DNA of 64,000 bases from DAOTXN01 sp034435435 (GCA_034435435.1 DAOTXN010000109.1:39645-103644); one strand, 5' to 3'. Shown: positions 1 through 9,464, counted from the first letter of the stretch. Notes: generated from the sequence alone by a model not told the origin. Program-made: numbers and translations.

Positions 1-86
1 GCTCCATTATACAGGGTGATTATCGGAGAGATCTTTGAAAACATTATACTCTAATCCAGAGTGAGGGCAAGCAGGAGCGGCATTGC

Positions 87-121
87 AAGGCGCCCGGCGC
101 TTTTGCGGCGCCGGGCGCCTT
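87..121. terminator. GC-rich hairpin downstream of the vWA gene
   Basis: Perfect 14-bp inverted repeat (87-100 with 108-121) around a 7-nt loop, just past the stop of the minus-strand vWA gene. The T-run on either side is short, so termination efficiency is uncertain. It is the only structure seen in positions 1-150. Confidence 0.6.
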
Positions 122-150
122 TATGAGTGGGTGGAGTCGCCAGAGGCGGG

Positions 151-2367
151 TTAATCGGTCAGGCGCAAAAAGATGCGTTCGTACAGACTGTCAAAAATGC
201 TATCCAGCTCGTCGGCGCTGGGGGCAAAGTAGTACCAGCCGCCGGTCAGGTCGGCCACATAAGCCAGCAGCTCGTTGTCGGCCTGCCCGCCCAGGCCGAT
301 GGTGTAGATCACGATGTTGCTGTCGAGGGCCTGTTTGGCGAACCAGATCACGCACTCGCGGGCGCGGTCGATGCTCGTGATGCCGATGTCGGGCCACACG
401 TTGTCGGCGTAGCACGTGCCATGCCCGCTGGGGAGGGTGGGGTAGGCGTTGGCCTGCCCGTCGGTCATCAGGACGATGATGTGCGCGGCGTTGGGCCGGC
501 CATAGTGCATCAGTCCGGGGTCGCGATAGGGCATGCCGCTGCCGGTATCGGCCGGCTCTGAGCCGGGAATGTGCACACGTATGCCGTCCCACAGGCCCTC
601 GGCGATGTTGGTGCCGCCGCCAGCCTGGGTGGATTCGATGCTCGCCACCACGTTGGTAAATACAGTGAGACCGTCGCACTCGGGCGTATCTTGCTTGAGG
701 CAATACAACTCCTCGATGATTTTGGCGTCGCGAGTGCCAAACACGTCGGTGCTGTACCACACGTAGCCGATCTGGTCCAGCTTGGGGTTCAGCTTGCGCA
801 CAAAGTTCTTGGCGGCCTCTTTGGCGGCGCGGATGGGTTGATAGTCGTCGTACAGGTCATCGCGCTCGCCGTTGTACGGGTCAAAGGGATTAAAACGCGG
901 GTCTTCGACCATCATGCAGGCCCAGTCGGTGCGCCCGTGGGTCTCGGTTGGCCCAACGTCGCTGGCGCCGGTAGCGTCCCAGTCCAGCGGCCTGCCGCTG
1001 CGGTCCAACTCAGTGCCGGTATCGTTGGTGATGACGATTTTGTCCAGCCGAAAGCCCTGCCCGGCCGCCCACACGTCAAGCTCGTAGACCGTGCCGGCGG
1101 TGAGGGAATAGGAGCTGGGTGCCCGAGACCAGGACCAGCCCTCGCTGTTGGTGCTACAGTTACCGCCGGGAGGACTGGCATTATCGCTCACGGTGCCAGA
1201 GGCGCCGTCGTTGTACGGCCCCCAATAGCAGGTGCGCACGGTCTGGCCTGGGGCGCCGCCCAACCCGATGTACACCTGACGGCGACTCTCGCGCCCGTCG
1301 GCCCATTGACTGCCAGACGAGCTTGAGCCGCCCTGGGCGCGGATCCACACGTAATAGTTGCCGCTGACAGGCACGCTGAAATCGTATTCCAGGCGCGGCG
1401 TGGTCCAATAGTTGTCGGGGTCGGTGCCGTTGGGATTGACGATGTCGCCGATCGTTTCGTAATATTTGGCCGTGGAGCTGTGGGGCCCGACCAGCATAAA
1501 GGCGCCTCGGGTGTCCGGGCCGCTGGCGCTCTCGTTGGGGTCGCGCTGCATGGCCCACCAGGTCTTGGGAAACTCGGTCCAGTCGCGGTGATAGTCGGCG
1601 GCCAGGTCGTAGCGCGAATAGTGCTCGGCTTCGATCGAGATGTATTGCTTTCCGCTGTACACGAGCGGCTCGGAAGTTGAACAGTGGATCGGTGTGGTAT
1701 CGGTGGGCGGATCGGTGGCAATAAAAGGCAAGGGATAGACCGTGCCGGTGGGGTACGCGCCGCTGACCACAAAGCAACCGTAGCAGCGCGTGTCCTCTTG
1801 CATCGAGCCGGACTTGTCGTACACGATGACGATGTCCAGGTCTTCGATGTTTTCGGCGGTGGCGCTGGCCGACACCGGGGTCTGTAAAAAGCCGACTACG
1901 CGCATAAAGGTCAGCGGTACTTGTTTGACAGCTCTGACGCGAATGCGATTGGCGGAGTTGAGGCCGGCGTCCTGGAAGCTGAGGGTGTCGATGATGATGG
2001 TCGTCTTGGCCTCCGTGCCATCGCATCCATTTTGACCCAATGTTTCTGCCAGGTCCGGGCCCCAGCTTTCGATGCAGGTTTCCTCTGTGTCGGGCACGCT
2101 AAAGCCGTTGGAGGCCAGGTATTCTAGCGCCCGGCGGTGCGCGGCTTCTTCGGCCGGGAGTTCTTGGGCGCCGGCCAGCGCCGCCGCGTCCATGGCCCGC
2201 GCCAGGCGCACGCGTTCCACGTAGACCAGACCCAGGTCTACCGCCAACCCGATGATGGCCATCAAGGCGATGATGGCCCCGGCCACGATGATGAGACTCT
2301 GGCCGCTTTCCTCGCGGTAAATTTTTGCTGTGTGTATTTTGACCGTTATCTGATGCATCCCATCCAT
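151..2367 (-). CDS. TadG-like von Willebrand A protein with a CBM-like insertion
   Basis: Predicted surface protein of 738 aa in a Tad/Flp-type locus. Residues 21-70 are a TadE/TadG-like N terminus: GQSL motif, one hydrophobic helix (about 25-50), then an Ala-rich stretch. The vWA metal site begins with DKSGS (184-188). About 300 residues then interrupt the fold; residues 242-450 resemble a CBM6/CBM35 beta-sandwich (starts ISIEAEHYSRYD, ends LDKIVIT). The vWA fold resumes near 511 and includes GGGTNIAEGL and VLMTDGQAN. The ATG at 2367 is chosen because GGAGGT lies 6 nt upstream; the open frame extends further but overlaps the upstream TadE gene. It is last in the minus-strand operon. Known: vWA/TadG proteins act in adhesion and pilus assembly. 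Inferred: carbohydrate binding by the insert. Confidence 0.85.
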   Translation of the reverse strand: MDGMHQITVKIHTAKIYREESGQSLIIVAGAIIALMAIIGLAVDLGLVYVERVRLARAMDAAALAGAQELPAEEAAHRRALEYLASNGFSVPDTEETCIESWGPDLAETLGQNGCDGTEAKTTIIIDTLSFQDAGLNSANRIRVRAVKQVPLTFMRVVGFLQTPVSASATAENIEDLDIVIVYDKSGSMQEDTRCYGCFVVSGAYPTGTVYPLPFIATDPPTDTTPIHCSTSEPLVYSGKQYISIEAEHYSRYDLAADYHRDWTEFPKTWWAMQRDPNESASGPDTRGAFMLVGPHSSTAKYYETIGDIVNPNGTDPDNYWTTPRLEYDFSVPVSGNYYVWIRAQGGSSSSGSQWADGRESRRQVYIGLGGAPGQTVRTCYWGPYNDGASGTVSDNASPPGGNCSTNSEGWSWSRAPSSYSLTAGTVYELDVWAAGQGFRLDKIVITNDTGTELDRSGRPLDWDATGASDVGPTETHGRTDWACMMVEDPRFNPFDPYNGERDDLYDDYQPIRAAKEAAKNFVRKLNPKLDQIGYVWYSTDVFGTRDAKIIEELYCLKQDTPECDGLTVFTNVVASIESTQAGGGTNIAEGLWDGIRVHIPGSEPADTGSGMPYRDPGLMHYGRPNAAHIIVLMTDGQANAYPTLPSGHGTCYADNVWPDIGITSIDRARECVIWFAKQALDSNIVIYTIGLGGQADNELLAYVADLTGGWYYFAPSADELDSIFDSLYERIFLRLTD

Positions 2368-2396
2368 CACCACACCTCCTACCCGGCCACGCTCTA

Positions 2397-3110
2397 TTAT
2401 TGAACGCGTGAGTCTAGCGTGACGCGCATCTCGCTGCGGATGTGCAACTGAAATTCCTCTGGCAGCACTGCCGTAAAGATCGGAAGCTTGAGCAGTTGTT
2501 CGTGCCGAAACCATGTTTCTACGATGACAAAGTTGTCTTCGCTGGGGATGTCTATGGTTTTATCGTCGAGAAAGAATTTTTGATTAAAGGCCTGGTTATC
2601 GGCCTGGGCCTGGATGGCCCGATCGGTCGCAAAGTCGGTCAGATCACTGATGAGGTCGTCGAAATTAGCATAGCCCATGGGGAGAGTGCCCGAAATCCAG
2701 GGGGTGTTGACGGTATATCCTTCGTCTACGATGCTGTCCATGAGGACGTCGTCAACTTGATCGGGCACCTGGATAAACGTGACGGCAATAGTGGTGTTGG
2801 CGGGAAATCCGGCTTTGCCCACGGTGCGCATAATGGTCACATAGTCGGCAGACGTGCAGTGCTGGCCTTCACAGCCGCCGGCGGCGATGGTCCGCTTAAA
2901 GATTTCCTGGATGTCGCTTTCCTCGTCGAACCAGCGTCCACGGGCGGCAAAGCGTACTCCTTCACGGTTGGCGTTGACCAAGACCAGATAGTTGCGCAGC
3001 GTCGCGCCGATTTCGATCAAGCCCACAAACATGAGCAGCAACAAGGGCAGCGTCAGCGCCAACTCGACCAGGCTCTGGCCTCGTGTGCGTTTCTTTAGCC
3101 ACTTTTTCAT
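2397..3110 (-). CDS. TadE-family pseudopilin
   Basis: 237-aa protein with the TadE signature near the N terminus: basic segment, GQSLVELAL, a hydrophobic helix at about residues 14-38, then a conserved NREGVRFAARG-type stretch. TadE proteins are minor pseudopilins of Flp/Tad systems, processed by a TadV-type peptidase and exported. The remaining 180 residues form an extracytoplasmic domain with one Cys pair (CEGQHC) and no other motif I recognise. It lies 29 bp upstream of the vWA gene and in the same direction, so the two are probably co-translated. Confidence 0.85.
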   Translation of the reverse strand: MKKWLKKRTRGQSLVELALTLPLLLLMFVGLIEIGATLRNYLVLVNANREGVRFAARGRWFDEESDIQEIFKRTIAAGGCEGQHCTSADYVTIMRTVGKAGFPANTTIAVTFIQVPDQVDDVLMDSIVDEGYTVNTPWISGTLPMGYANFDDLISDLTDFATDRAIQAQADNQAFNQKFFLDDKTIDIPSEDNFVIVETWFRHEQLLKLPIFTAVLPEEFQLHIRSEMRVTLDSRVQ

Positions 3111-3125
3111 CGTCTCTCTCCTGAC

Positions 3126-3245
3126 CCGGCTCGACCGGAATCAAAAGGCTAATCACAGATTCACCTGCACTGCATCCGCAGCGCAAGTGGCACAGATTTC
3201 ACTGACTCTACTTTTCAATCCGTGTAATCTGTGGTCGTTTTTCTG
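3126..3245. repeat. Dispersed-type inverted repeat in an operon gap
   Basis: The 166-bp gap between two co-directional genes holds an imperfect inverted repeat, with CACAGATTCAC near 3155 and AATCCGTGTAATCTGTGG near 3217. Motifs of this kind recur between genes in many environmental bacterial genomes. No ORF or promoter is convincing here. Confidence 0.45.
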
Positions 3246-3276
3246 CTCAAAAAGCAAGCGTTTGACCGTCAAGGTA

Positions 3277-3876
3277 CTACTCCAAAACCGAACCGGTCAC
3301 ACTGTCGATTTGTACGATGTGGTGTTGACCGGTTGAAGAGCCGACCACCGTCCAGATCGGATGCGTGTTTTCCGTCGATGTGCGCAGCTTGAGACTGATC
3401 GACACTTGCTCGTGCCGGCGCACAAAATCGCCGCCGCTATGCTGCCACCAGGTCTGGAAAGCCTGGGTGCTGTCAATTTGCCACTGGTCGAGCGATAGCT
3501 CCGGCAGAGGCCTGGGCGTCAGTCCTGTTCTCAATCGCTGGGCCGCGCCGTTGACCACGCGGATCGTCGCCAACTGCTGCTGCGCTGGCGAGTAGAATAG
3601 AAAACTCCAACGGTCGCGTTTGAGGATGCCGCCGGGTCCCAAATCGTCCCACACGATCTCGGCCGCAGAAAGATAGGCGTCCGCCTGCCAGTCCTGCGCC
3701 GCCTGCTGGGCGATGGGGAGCACGAGTTTGGCCTGGGCTTCTTGTTCCAGCAAAAAGGCCGGCGGGGGGGGCGTGGGCGGCGCGGCGGGCACCTGGAGCT
3801 GAAAGAGCAGCACGCCAAAGATGACCAGGATAAAGAGCAACAGCCCGATGACTACTCCCCATTGCGTGCGCGTCAT
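3277..3876 (-). CDS. Membrane-anchored exported protein of unknown function
   Basis: 199-aa protein with a single N-terminal helix (about residues 7-27), a Pro-rich spacer (PAAPPTPPPP), then a soluble domain predicted outside the cytoplasm. The C-terminal part (WTVVGSSTGQHHIVQIDSVTGSVLE) ends in a hydrophobic/DxxTGxVLE-type strand reminiscent of PepSY-like domains, but I would not assign the family. It starts 8 bp after the stop of the beta-propeller-like gene and belongs to the same operon. Function unknown. Confidence 0.7.
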   Translation of the reverse strand: MTRTQWGVVIGLLLFILVIFGVLLFQLQVPAAPPTPPPPAFLLEQEAQAKLVLPIAQQAAQDWQADAYLSAAEIVWDDLGPGGILKRDRWSFLFYSPAQQQLATIRVVNGAAQRLRTGLTPRPLPELSLDQWQIDSTQAFQTWWQHSGGDFVRRHEQVSISLKLRTSTENTHPIWTVVGSSTGQHHIVQIDSVTGSVLE

Positions 3877-3884
3877 CTCTCACC

Positions 3885-5471
3885 TCATTCCTCTTCTGGG
3901 TAAGCGTTCAAGGCCACAACGGGCAGGTAGACGTACTGATAAATCGGGCAAACGACGGTGCTGTTATAATGGTTATTGTACAACACCTGCCAAAAGTCGC
4001 TTGCGACGGGGTCTTGTTCGTGATAGGCAGCGTGCAGATGGGCATTCGAAGTGTCGAAAGACAGGATGTCGTTCAGGTCGCCCACGGGGGCCAGCCGGAC
4101 GCCGGCCGAGTCTACGCTCATGTCTACGGCGCCCTCACACAATCCGGTGGCGAGGGTGATGGGTGTGCCGGTCCACGCAATATAGCCCTCGGCGTCGCTG
4201 CCGGGCTGAGTGGCATAATCCCAAAAGACCTTGTGAGCGACTTCTGAATTGATGGAAGCCAGACCTTCTTCGCCGCCTCCGCCCAACTCGGCTTTGTAAT
4301 GCCAGGCCAGCACCGGCACGGACACACCTTGGGTGCCGGATGGCGCTACGCTGATTTCCGGGCGAAGATGGTGCACCCACTCGACGCCTGCAAAGCAATA
4401 CACACTCTGGCTTTCACTGGATCTAAAGACCTGTGTGCCCGTATAAATAGAGCGGCCGAATTCATCGCCTTGTGGATAGGCGTGAACCCCTCGCCAAATG
4501 TTGCCATTGTCTGCGGAATAACGGTATCCGATCGCATAGCTGCATAGCCGCCACACTCCCCCTACCTTGTCGTCGAGGGATAAAAAGTCCCACGCCGCGT
4601 ACACGTCAGCGCCTCGAGCTGCGATGGAGGGGTTGCGCGCCCGATAGTCCTCGGCGGACCAGTTCCCCAACAGTTCCAAGTCGGACCATCCCCCGGCGCC
4701 TGTGGCGCGCCGGGCATAGGACACGATGGAATCAACGTGGGTCGGGTCCTGCCAGTCGATCCATACCAGGTGGATCCATCCGTTGGCATGGGCGATGCGC
4801 GGGCTTTCTACGTCGTCATGGTCGGGCAGCAGCTCGGCCAATCTCCACCCGCTGCCTTCTTGGCGCGAATAGTACAGCTCGTTCAATGTGATTTCCGGGG
4901 CGATCTTGTGGCCCAGCACCCACACCACGTGAGGGGTACCTGCATCATCCACAGCGACGTCGACCTGCAAGGCGGTGTCTTCCCCAGACACGATGGTAAT
5001 GGTAGTCCAGGCCGGGTTGCACACGTATAGGTTGTCCGGCGGCTGCGGCGCGCACGTGGTGTGATATAGAGTCGTCTGGTTGCGTGACCAGACCACGTGG
5101 ATGGTCTCTCCAAAAGTCGCCACGGCCGCGGCGTACACGGTTTGCGTATCAATGGTCACGACCGTCCATTGCGCGGCGCTGTTGGAGGTCCAGGCCAGTC
5201 GCAGCCGGCCGTTTTGCTTGGGTTCTACGGTTTCGTCGCTTTCGGTCCACACCACGGCCACCAGGCCATTGCTCCCCACGGCGATGTCCGGATAAGCGGC
5301 AAACCAATCATCGGTAGAGACAATCTTGCGCTTGAACTCGGCGATCTGGGGCGCGGCAGTAGAGGCGCTGACCAGGACGACCGCCGCGGTCAGGAGCAGG
5401 CCGCTGAGCGCCGCGACCAGCCAGCCGTGCCGCAAGAGGATGAACTTGACGGTTTCCGCGCTTTTCATCAC
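3885..5471 (-). CDS. Exported BNR/sialidase-like beta-propeller protein
   Basis: 528-aa protein with an N-terminal signal or anchor (hydrophobic at about 17-38). Repeating units follow in which a DIAV or HVVW strand is followed by a short polar turn (DIAVGSNGLVAVVWTE, VDVAVDDAGTPHVVWV, RIAHANGWIHLVWID). This pattern is typical of sialidase/BNR-like propellers. I see no Arg-triad or Asp-box set complete enough to call an active sialidase, so a binding or structural role is more likely. It lies 12 bp downstream of the 1190-aa TadE protein. An alternative start is the second Met, 3 bp in. Confidence 0.75.
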   Translation of the reverse strand: MMKSAETVKFILLRHGWLVAALSGLLLTAAVVLVSASTAAPQIAEFKRKIVSTDDWFAAYPDIAVGSNGLVAVVWTESDETVEPKQNGRLRLAWTSNSAAQWTVVTIDTQTVYAAAVATFGETIHVVWSRNQTTLYHTTCAPQPPDNLYVCNPAWTTITIVSGEDTALQVDVAVDDAGTPHVVWVLGHKIAPEITLNELYYSRQEGSGWRLAELLPDHDDVESPRIAHANGWIHLVWIDWQDPTHVDSIVSYARRATGAGGWSDLELLGNWSAEDYRARNPSIAARGADVYAAWDFLSLDDKVGGVWRLCSYAIGYRYSADNGNIWRGVHAYPQGDEFGRSIYTGTQVFRSSESQSVYCFAGVEWVHHLRPEISVAPSGTQGVSVPVLAWHYKAELGGGGEEGLASINSEVAHKVFWDYATQPGSDAEGYIAWTGTPITLATGLCEGAVDMSVDSAGVRLAPVGDLNDILSFDTSNAHLHAAYHEQDPVASDFWQVLYNNHYNSTVVCPIYQYVYLPVVALNAYPEEE

Positions 5472-5483
5472 TCTATCCTTACC

Positions 5484-8400
5484 TTATTGCAGCAGCATAT
5501 CCACGCCATAGTTGCGCTCGTCGGCGACGACCGTGACTTCGGTCGTGCCGGTATACAGCACATCCGCGATCCACACTTCGGCGTAGAGGGTATAGGTTCC
5601 CGGCGGCACGTTATAAAAGTGATACGTGCTGTCGTGGATGGTCTGGGTGCGATAGATCTCACCCCCGGCCGCATACGCCCACACCTGGATGCCGGGCATG
5701 AGGGTGGGCCTTTGGCCCAGGAGCACTTCGATCAGCCCGCCGATGGAGGCCGTGCCGGGTACGTCTTCGGGGATGGGCTGCATGGTGCAGATGTCAAAGC
5801 GCACGTCATCAATATAGAAATAGGTGCCCGGCGCCACGTTGTCGTGGTCGGCGTAAAAGTAAACCTGGATGTTTTGCTCGGCCAGGTCGGCAAAACCGTT
5901 GCCGGGCAGAAAAGTCTCGACGCTGACCACGTTTTGCATATAAATGGGTGTACTGGTGTCGCCGTTAGCCAGAGGGATGCCCTCGGTGATCGTAACGCCG
6001 CCCGAATTGCGGATGGCCAGGTAGAAATGGTCATCCGGGTCGGGGGTTGATCCTTCTGGCTCGGGTTTGACGAATTGCCAATAGGTGAGCGTGCCCTCGG
6101 TGGTGGGAAGTGTACCGCCGGGCACCGCGATATCCGCCTGGTAAGCCCAGGGCAATAGCTTGCGATATTCGGGCCTGGGGCCGGTGCTGGCCCGGAATTG
6201 CAGCGCAAAGTTGCCCGCATGGACTTTGTCGGAAGCGTGAAAGGTGTCGACGTTGCGCTCCCACGGCGGCGTGATGTCGCTGGCTTCAAAGTTGCCCAAC
6301 TCGATGGTTTGCACGCATTCCTGGAAGCCGGGGGGCAGTTCTTCCGGCGGAATGACGGGTGGGATTTCGTCACCGGCCTCGCCCGGGCAGAACAAAAAGT
6401 CGTCAAAGTTGGCGTCGTCGGTGCTGGAGCTGCTGTAGGAAGAGACGGCCATGCCGATGTACACATCCTCGCCCAGATCAGCGGTGGCCGAACCGGCGTA
6501 GGTCCAACTGGCGCCGTCGAGAGAGTAATAGGTGGCAATGGTGTCGCCGCTGCGTACCATGCGCACCCACTGGGGTAGGGCGCCGTTATTCGTGTTGCTG
6601 GCATAGCTCGATAGGCCGCCGCCGCCATTTTCGGCGCGATAGCCAAAGCGAAGGCCATAGCTCCGGCTTTTCACGGCGATCACGTCGGCGCTGTCTGTAG
6701 ACAGGTTATCGCGCACCATCAGACCCCCGGAAGAGTATGCGGCCAAATCCGGTCCCCAGTTGATTTTGAGCGTGGCGAGAAAGTTCCCGCTGACTTGCTG
6801 GTAGGTGTAGTGGAAATTGTCGCTGCTCCACAGAGTAGAGCCGTTGCCGACGACAGTCATCGTGCCGCCGGATTTATTGCTGGAACCGGGCAGCGTGCTG
6901 CCGATGTCCGCGTCGCTCCAAGTAGTGGTGCTGTCCGCCTCAAAGTCGTCGCTGAAATCCACGCAGGTGTCAAAATCGCCTACGACCGGACAGAGGTCAA
7001 AATCGTCTACGTTGCCCGTGGACGAGCCGCTCGTCGTGTACGAAGCTCCCGCGATGCCCACGTACACCGTTGCGGGCAGGGTGGGGATATTGGTCCCTTT
7101 GGTTGACAGGCCCCCGGCCGTCCAGTTGGTGCCATCGTAAGAATAAAAGACCGAGATGCCCGTGCCCATGCGGATGAATCGCACCCAGGTAGGCACGCCG
7201 CTGGCTACCGAGCTAGAGCTAGTGCTTCCACCGGCTGTGGTGCGATATTGGAACTGCAGGCCTGAATCTCTGAGCTTGGTCATAGCCACCATGGGGCTGT
7301 TGTCGTTCAGGCTGGCGCGCACCATCAACCCGATGCGGGCGTTAGAGTTGCTGGTGGGCGCAGAGTTGATCTTGAGCGTCGCCACAAAGTCGCCGGTGAA
7401 CGCTTGATAGAAAAAGGTGGCCCTGTCGGAGCTGCTGCCAATGCGGCTGCCGCTGGTACGGACGGTCAGCGTGCTCTCACCGTCGATTTCTTCGATGTAC
7501 TGATCGTGGGTCGAGGCGTTCCATTGTACTTCGGACCATTTCGGATCCACAACGGGATCGTCAAAGTGGTCGCTTTGCTCGCTACAGAGGATGGCCCCGG
7601 CTCGCACACTTTCCGGGCCAAAGATGTTGTTGGTTTCATTTTGCTCGGCCACCCAATCAGAGGTATCCACTTGAGCCCAAACTTCGTGCATACCGCCGCC
7701 GTAGAGCGTGACGACGTGGGTAACGACTTGCGTTTCGAACGGACCAATGTCCTCTATCCACTGCTTGCTGTTGCCGGGCCGGTTGGTGATGGGTGGGTAA
7801 GGTGGATCGATGTACAAGTCCACGTCGAAAAAGCCGCTCACGTAACCAGCAGTGAGATTGGCGACCTCTACGGTCATGGTGGTTTCGAGATTGGGCGTAA
7901 TAGGCTCGGTCCAGCCAATGTGGGTCACGACCAGGTCTGGCGCCGGGGGTACGACCGTGATGGGGGCCGAGCGTGCGATAAAGTTGCCAAATAGCTGCGT
8001 CTCGACGTAATAAATTCCGGCTTGGACAGAAGGCACGTTGTACGGAATATTCAGTTTGAAACCGCTGTCGTCAACCGTCACGGTGGACGAGATAACCTCG
8101 ACCAGCGCCTCGTTGCTGTCTATCCAGCGTAGTTCGAAAGCGCCAAAGCCCACCGGATGCTGGTTGACGTCGATCAAGATGGCCTGGGTGGGCGTGACGA
8201 CGTAATTGGACACGGTGATAAACGGGCCGGTCGGGGTGGCTGTGGGGGTGTGAGGCGGTGTGCCCACCGGCGTGGAAGTGCCCGAACTGGTCGCGGAGGG
8301 CGTGATGGGCGTGGGCGTGTGGGTTTCATCTATCTCTTCGCCGGGCGTTTTTGTGAGTTCTTCGCCCCACTCGACCGTGGGTAGGACGGGGGGCGGCGGC

Positions 8401-9056
8401 AGGATGGGCGGCGCTACGTTACCGAACCCGGCCTGGGTGCCTTCATTGATCATCTCTACCTGAGCCACGACCCGCACCTGGGGCACAATGGCGCTGAAAA
8501 GCGGGTCCAGCAATTTGACGTTGTGCGCGACCTGCACACGAACGGACAAGCCGGGCAGGCCGGGGTGGTCCATGAGTCCGTTGGCCGAGTCATACCAGGG
8601 CACCTCGGAATCCCATCCCCCCTCAGGCTCCTCGAAGCTGGAGAATCCCCACACCTGGACGCCGAAAAAGTTGTCCTCGCTGGCGTTGGTCTTAAAGTCA
8701 TCCGGGGTAATGGACGGATTATCGCGATCAAAGCGCAGTCCCACAGCGCTTTCGACGGCGTGCCACTTGATCAACTCGGCGCGCCGCCGCCAATAATCTT
8801 CCTCTGTCTCATTGGGACTACAGACGATACCATGTTCGTCGGCCGTCACACCGTCGCAAGGGGTATCGGCGTCGATCCATCCCCTTTCTGGGTTGTACGT
8901 GACGGCCCAACGCGCTGCCTCGCGGGCGGCGTGTTGCACGGTTAGATAGCCTTGAAAGATGAGGGCCGTCTCGATGATAGCCAGGATCACCAGCAACAGC
9001 ACCGGCGCGAGGAGGGCAAATTCGACCAATCCCTGTCCCTTTTGTCGCTTTAACAT
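5484..9056 (-). CDS. Giant TadE-anchored multidomain surface protein
   Basis: 1190 aa. Residues 5-50 are a TadE N terminus (GQGLVEFAL, helix, then AAREAARWAV). A Pro/Thr-rich linker (about 225-285) separates it from extracellular modules: an Ig-like segment, a CARDB-like domain (about 372-470, PDLVVTHIGW), two tandem DUF1349/laminin-G-like units (about 495-690 and 700-888, each with GLMVR, WVRxxRxG, YSxDGxxW and a final DDF), a further beta-rich domain (about 908-1088), and a C-terminal carboxypeptidase-regulatory-like domain (about 1100-1190). Such modules bind surfaces or glycans. It is first in the operon, behind a good promoter at 9136-9164. Ordinary TadE proteins have only 150-250 aa, so this looks like a pseudopilin used as a carrier for an adhesin. 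Confidence 0.85.
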   Translation of the reverse strand: MLKRQKGQGLVEFALLAPVLLLVILAIIETALIFQGYLTVQHAAREAARWAVTYNPERGWIDADTPCDGVTADEHGIVCSPNETEEDYWRRRAELIKWHAVESAVGLRFDRDNPSITPDDFKTNASEDNFFGVQVWGFSSFEEPEGGWDSEVPWYDSANGLMDHPGLPGLSVRVQVAHNVKLLDPLFSAIVPQVRVVAQVEMINEGTQAGFGNVAPPILPPPPVLPTVEWGEELTKTPGEEIDETHTPTPITPSATSSGTSTPVGTPPHTPTATPTGPFITVSNYVVTPTQAILIDVNQHPVGFGAFELRWIDSNEALVEVISSTVTVDDSGFKLNIPYNVPSVQAGIYYVETQLFGNFIARSAPITVVPPAPDLVVTHIGWTEPITPNLETTMTVEVANLTAGYVSGFFDVDLYIDPPYPPITNRPGNSKQWIEDIGPFETQVVTHVVTLYGGGMHEVWAQVDTSDWVAEQNETNNIFGPESVRAGAILCSEQSDHFDDPVVDPKWSEVQWNASTHDQYIEEIDGESTLTVRTSGSRIGSSSDRATFFYQAFTGDFVATLKINSAPTSNSNARIGLMVRASLNDNSPMVAMTKLRDSGLQFQYRTTAGGSTSSSSVASGVPTWVRFIRMGTGISVFYSYDGTNWTAGGLSTKGTNIPTLPATVYVGIAGASYTTSGSSTGNVDDFDLCPVVGDFDTCVDFSDDFEADSTTTWSDADIGSTLPGSSNKSGGTMTVVGNGSTLWSSDNFHYTYQQVSGNFLATLKINWGPDLAAYSSGGLMVRDNLSTDSADVIAVKSRSYGLRFGYRAENGGGGLSSYASNTNNGALPQWVRMVRSGDTIATYYSLDGASWTYAGSATADLGEDVYIGMAVSSYSSSSTDDANFDDFLFCPGEAGDEIPPVIPPEELPPGFQECVQTIELGNFEASDITPPWERNVDTFHASDKVHAGNFALQFRASTGPRPEYRKLLPWAYQADIAVPGGTLPTTEGTLTYWQFVKPEPEGSTPDPDDHFYLAIRNSGGVTITEGIPLANGDTSTPIYMQNVVSVETFLPGNGFADLAEQNIQVYFYADHDNVAPGTYFYIDDVRFDICTMQPIPEDVPGTASIGGLIEVLLGQRPTLMPGIQVWAYAAGGEIYRTQTIHDSTYHFYNVPPGTYTLYAEVWIADVLYTGTTEVTVVADERNYGVDMLLQ

Positions 9057-9135
9057 CGGCGCACCTCTCTACAGCAACCAAAAACCCATCTGGGTTGATG
9101 TGTGGCGGGCATTAATTTGAGTAATGATTAGATTT

Positions 9136-9164
9136 ATTATAGCGGCGAGCCAGGAGCTTAGCAA
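9136..9164 (-). promoter_or_regulatory. Sigma-70-type promoter of the Tad-associated operon
   Basis: Minus-strand TTGCTA (9164-9159) and TATAAT (9141-9136) are separated by exactly 17 bp. It lies 80 bp upstream of the 1190-aa gene and is the only good promoter seen for the five-gene operon. Confidence 0.7.
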
Positions 9165-9230
9165 GGGGATGAAAGTACTATCAAGACGGCTCAGAAGGTT
9201 AGGAAACGGTTAGAAACAAGATACAGAAAG

Positions 9231-9258
9231 AAACGAGGCCGCGCCAGCGGCCTCGTTT
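9231..9258 (-). terminator. Rho-independent terminator of the flp pilin gene
   Basis: Perfect 12-bp stem (9231-9242 with 9247-9258), 4-nt loop, followed on the minus strand by TTTCTTTCTG. It isolates the pilin gene from the operon that follows. Confidence 0.8.
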
Positions 9259-9311
9259 ACTGTCGTCAGGTGAATCATGACAATTGCGGTGCTTGGGTAC
9301 ACCATGCCTGG

Positions 9312-9464
9312 CTAGATGTTAAGCGCAGAAGTGATCTCGCTGAATACTTGCGCAACTTGGTCGCCGAGCAGGGTCAGCAAAACAATCACTGCGATAGCAA
9401 TCAAGACCAGAATCAAAGCATATTCAACCAATCCCTGACCTTCCTCACGAGGCAAGAACAACAT
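9312..9464 (-). CDS. flp: Flp/Fap-type pilin
   Basis: 50-aa prepilin. A short leader (MLFLPREEGQ) is followed by GLVEYALILVLIAIAVIVLL, the classic Flp core in which Glu and Tyr sit side by side at the start of the hydrophobic helix. A short C-terminal tail follows (GDQVAQVFSEITSALNI). Flp pilins form the Tad pilus after cleavage by a prepilin peptidase, at or near the Gly of the leader. AAGGAGGT lies 8 nt upstream of the ATG. The gene has its own promoter and terminator, which fits a highly expressed major pilin. Motor and secretin genes (tadA, rcpA) are not in this window. Confidence 0.9.
   Translation of the reverse strand: MLFLPREEGQGLVEYALILVLIAIAVIVLLTLLGDQVAQVFSEITSALNI

Noticed and set aside
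571..1326. Long plus-strand ORF opposite the vWA gene
   Set aside because: It is the antisense shadow of a gene with clear domains; its translation has low-complexity Gly/Ala/Val runs and no motif. The same applies to the long frames at 37899-38687, 39639-40433, 49615-50715 and 51461-52447.
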